A stretch of DNA of 64,000 nt, taken from positions 1-64,000 of the forward strand of contig NZ_JAACFU010000023.1 in NCBI RefSeq assembly GCF_029051725.1, written 5' to 3'. A program made the translations under genes and the position numbers. Positions 61,332 to 64,000 of this stretch are shown in pieces. Within the stretch, counting starts at the first letter, position 1; each line of letters begins with the position of its first letter. This DNA is from Bradyrhizobium sp. CSS354 (GTDB taxonomy: Bacteria; Pseudomonadota; Alphaproteobacteria; Rhizobiales; Xanthobacteraceae). The notes beneath the pieces were generated by a model. That model saw only the letters and a list, made by a program, of their open reading frames with translations. It was not told the origin of the DNA and did not search any database.

Positions 61332-62117
61332 CTACGCCAAACCTTCATCGGGAATATTGAGAACAGCGCCGCATGCTTTGCAATGCACGGCATCGCTCTC
61401 ATGCCGCTGTAGTCCGCAAGTTGGACAAGGAAATCTGACCTTGTTCGGACTCAACAATGCGCGCGCGAGATTGAAGAACAGGGTTACTCCGAAAATCATG
61501 ATCACGACGGTTATCAAACGACCTATTGTGCCTGGCAGGGTAATATCGCCAAAGCCGGTCGTCGTCAGCGCGGTAACAGTGAAATACAGCGCGTCAGCAT
61601 AATTCCGAATCTGATCGTTGCGGAACTTCTGAGTCTCGTAAACTATCCCCGTCATGACGAATATGAAAACCGCAAGGTTAGTGACGGCAAAGATGACCTC
61701 CTCGTTGCGACGGAAGAATGACGAATCCATGCGCAACCTAGCGAGCATCTGGTAGTCACGAAGCAGTCCCAACGTCCGCAAAATCCGCAGAAAGCCGCCC
61801 GCCTCGCCAGCGAGCGGCGCCAGGAATGAAACGATGGCGACTATGTCAGCCCATGTCGAGAGGCGGGCAAACTTTCGAAGCGGGTGCCGGTCGGCGAGTA
61901 GCCGTGCTGAAAAATCGGCTAATATCATTGCGCCGAATAGCAGGTCGAACGTTTCGATGATCTCACTGGGGTGCAGGAACGACGTTCCGATGATGAACAG
62001 TATGGTCACAACATCAAACGCGAGCAACGCATAGCGGAAACCAACGGCGCTAGGCGTTGTACCTTCGTAGAGGCGACGGACGCGGCTTCTCAGGGAGGTG
62101 TGGTTCACAGCTGCCAT
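61332..62117 (-). CDS. voltage-gated-type K+ channel with C-terminal zinc ribbon
   Basis: A 261-residue ion-channel subunit. S1-S4 are within residues 28-130, with an S4-like arginine ladder (FLRILRTLGLLRDYQMLARLR, about 109-129). S5, the pore and S6 follow; the selectivity filter reads TTTGFGD (185-191), a Phe variant of TVGYGD. After S6 there is a short cytoplasmic tail with a CPTCG-x11-CKACG zinc ribbon (Cys231, 234, 246, 249). Such a zinc ribbon on a 6-TM channel is unusual and may sense metal or redox state. It is a lone gene on the minus strand. Confidence 0.85.
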   Translation of the reverse strand: MAAVNHTSLRSRVRRLYEGTTPSAVGFRYALLAFDVVTILFIIGTSFLHPSEIIETFDLLFGAMILADFSARLLADRHPLRKFARLSTWADIVAIVSFLAPLAGEAGGFLRILRTLGLLRDYQMLARLRMDSSFFRRNEEVIFAVTNLAVFIFVMTGIVYETQKFRNDQIRNYADALYFTVTALTTTGFGDITLPGTIGRLITVVIMIFGVTLFFNLARALLSPNKVRFPCPTCGLQRHESDAVHCKACGAVLNIPDEGLA

Positions 62118-62345
62118 ATGCTCGCACTTTGCACAGATGATTGCAGCTGGGACGCCCCTTCGCGCTACGAGATCTAAGTCAGTGCGACAAGTTCGAGCTA
62201 GTTGACGCTTCCGTGACAGTCCGAAGCACCAGCGTCAGGTGGCTGTTACCGGGACGGACTGTCATCGGCACAACCTCGATGCTATCGGGTCCCGGCTCGC
62301 CTGCTTTCCTCCACTGAAATGCCGCGCCGGGTCTGCCGTATACAT

Positions 62346-62534
62346 TCACCCTTTTTGTTTCTCTTCTGCGCTTCTTCCATCGGAGCTTTTAGAGCGTTCT
62401 TCGAAGCGATCAGCGCCCTTCGCTAAATCGTGTCCCGTCTTGCTCTCGTTTTTCGCTTCTTCCTTAGCAGTCGCTTCGCGCAAGCCTTCAGCGGCCCGTT
62501 CCCCAGCTTTTGATGATTTTCGTTCGTCATCCAT
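62346..62534 (-). CDS. small charged hydrophilic protein
   Basis: A 62-residue protein rich in Lys, Glu, Ala and Ser (MDDERKSSKAGERAAEGLRE) with no hydrophobic segment; it looks intrinsically disordered and recalls general stress or hydrophilin-like proteins. An AGGGAAGG site lies about nine bases before the ATG at 62534. It stands alone. I do not recognise the family. Confidence 0.55.
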   Translation of the reverse strand: MDDERKSSKAGERAAEGLREATAKEEAKNESKTGHDLAKGADRFEERSKSSDGRSAEEKQKG

Positions 62535-62744
62535 GTGAAACACCTTCCCTGATAAACGACAGGCTTCTCCAGGAATTCAACCGGATCGCTTGGAGATTGT
62601 TCCAGTTCGGTGGAAGCTAGTGCGTTTACTGGCCCGAAGCTGATTCAGACAAACAGCACCTTCGCTCCGGTCACAAGCCGCCCATCATGCTCAAGGCGGG
62701 AGACTTCCGTTTTGCGTCGGTAAGCTGACCTTGATGGACACGAC

Positions 62745-63473
62745 CTAGTCGGTCACCTGCTTCCGTAACGCAGCGAGATCGTTGACGACCATCTTGGTCG
62801 GGCCGGTCCAGATGATGCCCTCGTCCTGGAGGCGGCTGAGGATCAGGCTGATCGACTGGCGCGTCGCGCCGATCATGCGCGCGAGATTGGCCTGCGTGAT
62901 GCGGCCGAGCGAGATCGGGCCGCTCTCGTCCTGGGCCGCGTTCTCGCATAGCTTGACCAGCAGCAGCACCAACCGTTCCGCCGCCTTCTGTCCCGCCAGC
63001 GTCTGCGCCAGCATCGAATAGGTCTCACCCTTGAAGCCGAGGCACTCGATCAGCGCGATTGCGAACGAGGGCGACTGCGCGATCAACCGGCGGACCGCAT
63101 CCTGGTCGAGATGCAGTGCTTCGACCCGCCCGAGCGCGCGGGCCGACCAGCTGTGGCGATGATCGCCGAGGATATAGGGCGCGCCGACGAAGTCGCCTGC
63201 CTCCCAGGTCGACAGCATCAATTCGCGCCCCTGCGTGCCGGCATGGGTGCTTTCGACGATCCCGTTCAGGATGATGTGGACGCCGTTTGCGGGCTCGCCC
63301 TCCCGCAGCAGATATTCGCGGTTCTGGTAGGCCGCGAGCCTGCCGGTTCGCATCACCAGCTCCAGATCGGGCTTGTCCAACGCCTTCAGCACATAACGTC
63401 CGGTCCCGGGCCGTGGCAGTTCGGCGCGCGGCTCAGCTGGATCGGCCACCTCATGCGCATCGCTGCGCCCCAC
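62745..63473 (-). CDS. CRP/FNR-family transcriptional regulator
   Basis: A 242-residue regulator with a cyclic-nucleotide-binding-like N-terminal domain (about 45-150; YLLREGEPANGVHIILNG) and a C-terminal winged helix (about 175-230; RITQANLARMIGATRQSISLILSRL). No cysteine cluster of FNR type is present, so it is not an oxygen-sensing FNR. The GTG at 63473 with GGGAG seven bases upstream is chosen; longer starts within the open frame extend to 63578. Its target is unknown. It precedes the amidase-type gene on the same strand downstream. Confidence 0.85.
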   Translation of the reverse strand: MGRSDAHEVADPAEPRAELPRPGTGRYVLKALDKPDLELVMRTGRLAAYQNREYLLREGEPANGVHIILNGIVESTHAGTQGRELMLSTWEAGDFVGAPYILGDHRHSWSARALGRVEALHLDQDAVRRLIAQSPSFAIALIECLGFKGETYSMLAQTLAGQKAAERLVLLLVKLCENAAQDESGPISLGRITQANLARMIGATRQSISLILSRLQDEGIIWTGPTKMVVNDLAALRKQVTD

Positions 63474-63520
63474 GATCGGTCTCCCTTCGAGTGACGGCTC
63501 GAAGGCTAGGAGGTCTCCGC

Positions 63521-64000
63521 TCAGATTGCAACGCGGCGCAGATGTTCTGGCTCGGCCGAAGCCTCCATGAAAGCGCAAGCCAGATCGGTGAGCAGGCGCT
63601 CCCGGCCGGCCGGGGCCAGGAACGTGACGCCATAGGGCACGCCGGCTGCGGTGACGGCGTTCGGAACGGCGATCGCGGCGAGGCTCAGCGGGTTGGCGTA
63701 ATTGGTGTAATAGCCGTTGTTGAAGTTGGCCGTCAGCGGATCGCGCGCGACGTCGTCGATGCTCAGCACGGTGCCGACCGTCGGCACGACCAGCGCATCG
63801 TGATCTTGCCAGAAGTCGCGCAGCGATCGCTGGACCTCCTTGACCTTGTAGAGCGCACGATAAGCGTCGGCCGCCGTGAACTTCCGGCTGCCGATGACGA
63901 GGTCGCGCACGATCTTCACGCCCGCGTCCGGGTTGGCGTCGAGGAACGCGCCGACCGAGACGTCCCGCTCGGCGAGGAACGGTCCGAAAAACATCAAATC
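63521..64000 (-). CDS. amidase/allophanate hydrolase-type protein, 3' end (partial)
   Basis: The last 159 codons of a gene that runs off the window edge. Its C-terminal part has the amidase-signature family ending seen in allophanate hydrolases: DALVVPTVGTVLSIDDVARDP, YYTNYANPLSLAAIAVP and GVPYGVTFLAPAG. The catalytic Ser-Ser-Lys part would lie upstream, outside the window. Allophanate hydrolase (AtzF) breaks allophanate to ammonia and CO2 in urea use. A true start cannot be placed. Confidence 0.75.
   Translation of the reverse strand, partial: DLMFFGPFLAERDVSVGAFLDANPDAGVKIVRDLVIGSRKFTAADAYRALYKVKEVQRSLRDFWQDHDALVVPTVGTVLSIDDVARDPLTANFNNGYYTNYANPLSLAAIAVPNAVTAAGVPYGVTFLAPAGRERLLTDLACAFMEASAEPEHLRRVAI

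Overview
The window looks like a chromosomal segment of a Bradyrhizobium-type alphaproteobacterium (Nitrobacteraceae). The grounds are the high GC content, the gene order of the division/cell-wall cluster followed by lpxC, bamD, recN and ligA, a class A RNase P RNA of alphaproteobacterial type, and many short palindromic intergenic repeats of the kind scattered through Bradyrhizobium, Rhodopseudomonas and Nitrobacter genomes. The genus is an inference from remembered sequence style; no search was run. There is no prophage, transposase, CRISPR array or tRNA that I can see.

Layout. 0-3.3 kb: a two-gene ABC-2 exporter, a glycine-zipper protein and a periplasmic L,D-transpeptidase. 3.4-8.8 kb: a compact acyl-transfer locus consisting of a free acyl carrier protein, a fatty acyl-AMP ligase-like enzyme, an SGNH/DltD-like membrane-anchored protein, an MBOAT acyltransferase and a fatty-acid desaturase. 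Its parts parallel the dlt operon (A, C, B, D), and it is the best candidate for an uncharacterised system here. 9-19.5 kb: glycerophosphodiesterase, a membrane-fused spermidine-synthase-like protein, a phytoene-dehydrogenase-like oxidoreductase, an orphan Flp pilin, ribosomal protein L11 methyltransferase, aminopeptidase P and a Bcr/CflA-type exporter.

19.5-45.6 kb (all minus strand): the essential core. Transcription runs from rsmH through ftsL, ftsI, murE, murF, mraY, murD, ftsW, murG, murC, murB, ddlB, ftsQ, ftsA and ftsZ, which ends in a strong terminator; then lpxC, bamD, recN and ligA. Together these genes make the peptidoglycan precursor (murB/C/D/E/F, ddlB), attach it to lipid (mraY, murG), polymerise and cross-link it at the septum (ftsW, ftsI) and build the divisome (ftsL/Q/A/Z). 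mraZ is not found in front of rsmH. Four junctions inside the cluster carry palindromic repeats, and a CtrA-like box lies upstream of the first gene.

46-53 kb: a divergently placed N-acetylmuramoyl-L-alanine amidase, an ECF sigma factor with its DGPF/YCII partner, rnpB (RNase P RNA), an alpha/beta hydrolase, a DUF983 membrane protein divergent from a MocR-type regulator, and a TSUP permease. 53.3-60.8 kb: an efflux-rich stretch with a MATE exporter, an ABC exporter and an EmrAB pair controlled by a divergent TetR regulator with a near-perfect operator. 60.8-64 kb: a small unknown protein, a voltage-gated-type K+ channel with a C-terminal zinc ribbon, a small charged protein, a CRP/FNR regulator and the 3' end of an amidase/allophanate-hydrolase-type gene cut by the window edge.

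Starts were chosen by hand from domain boundaries and Shine-Dalgarno matches, and several are shorter than the longest open frame. Most of the other long open frames in this GC-rich DNA are antisense or out-of-frame shadows.
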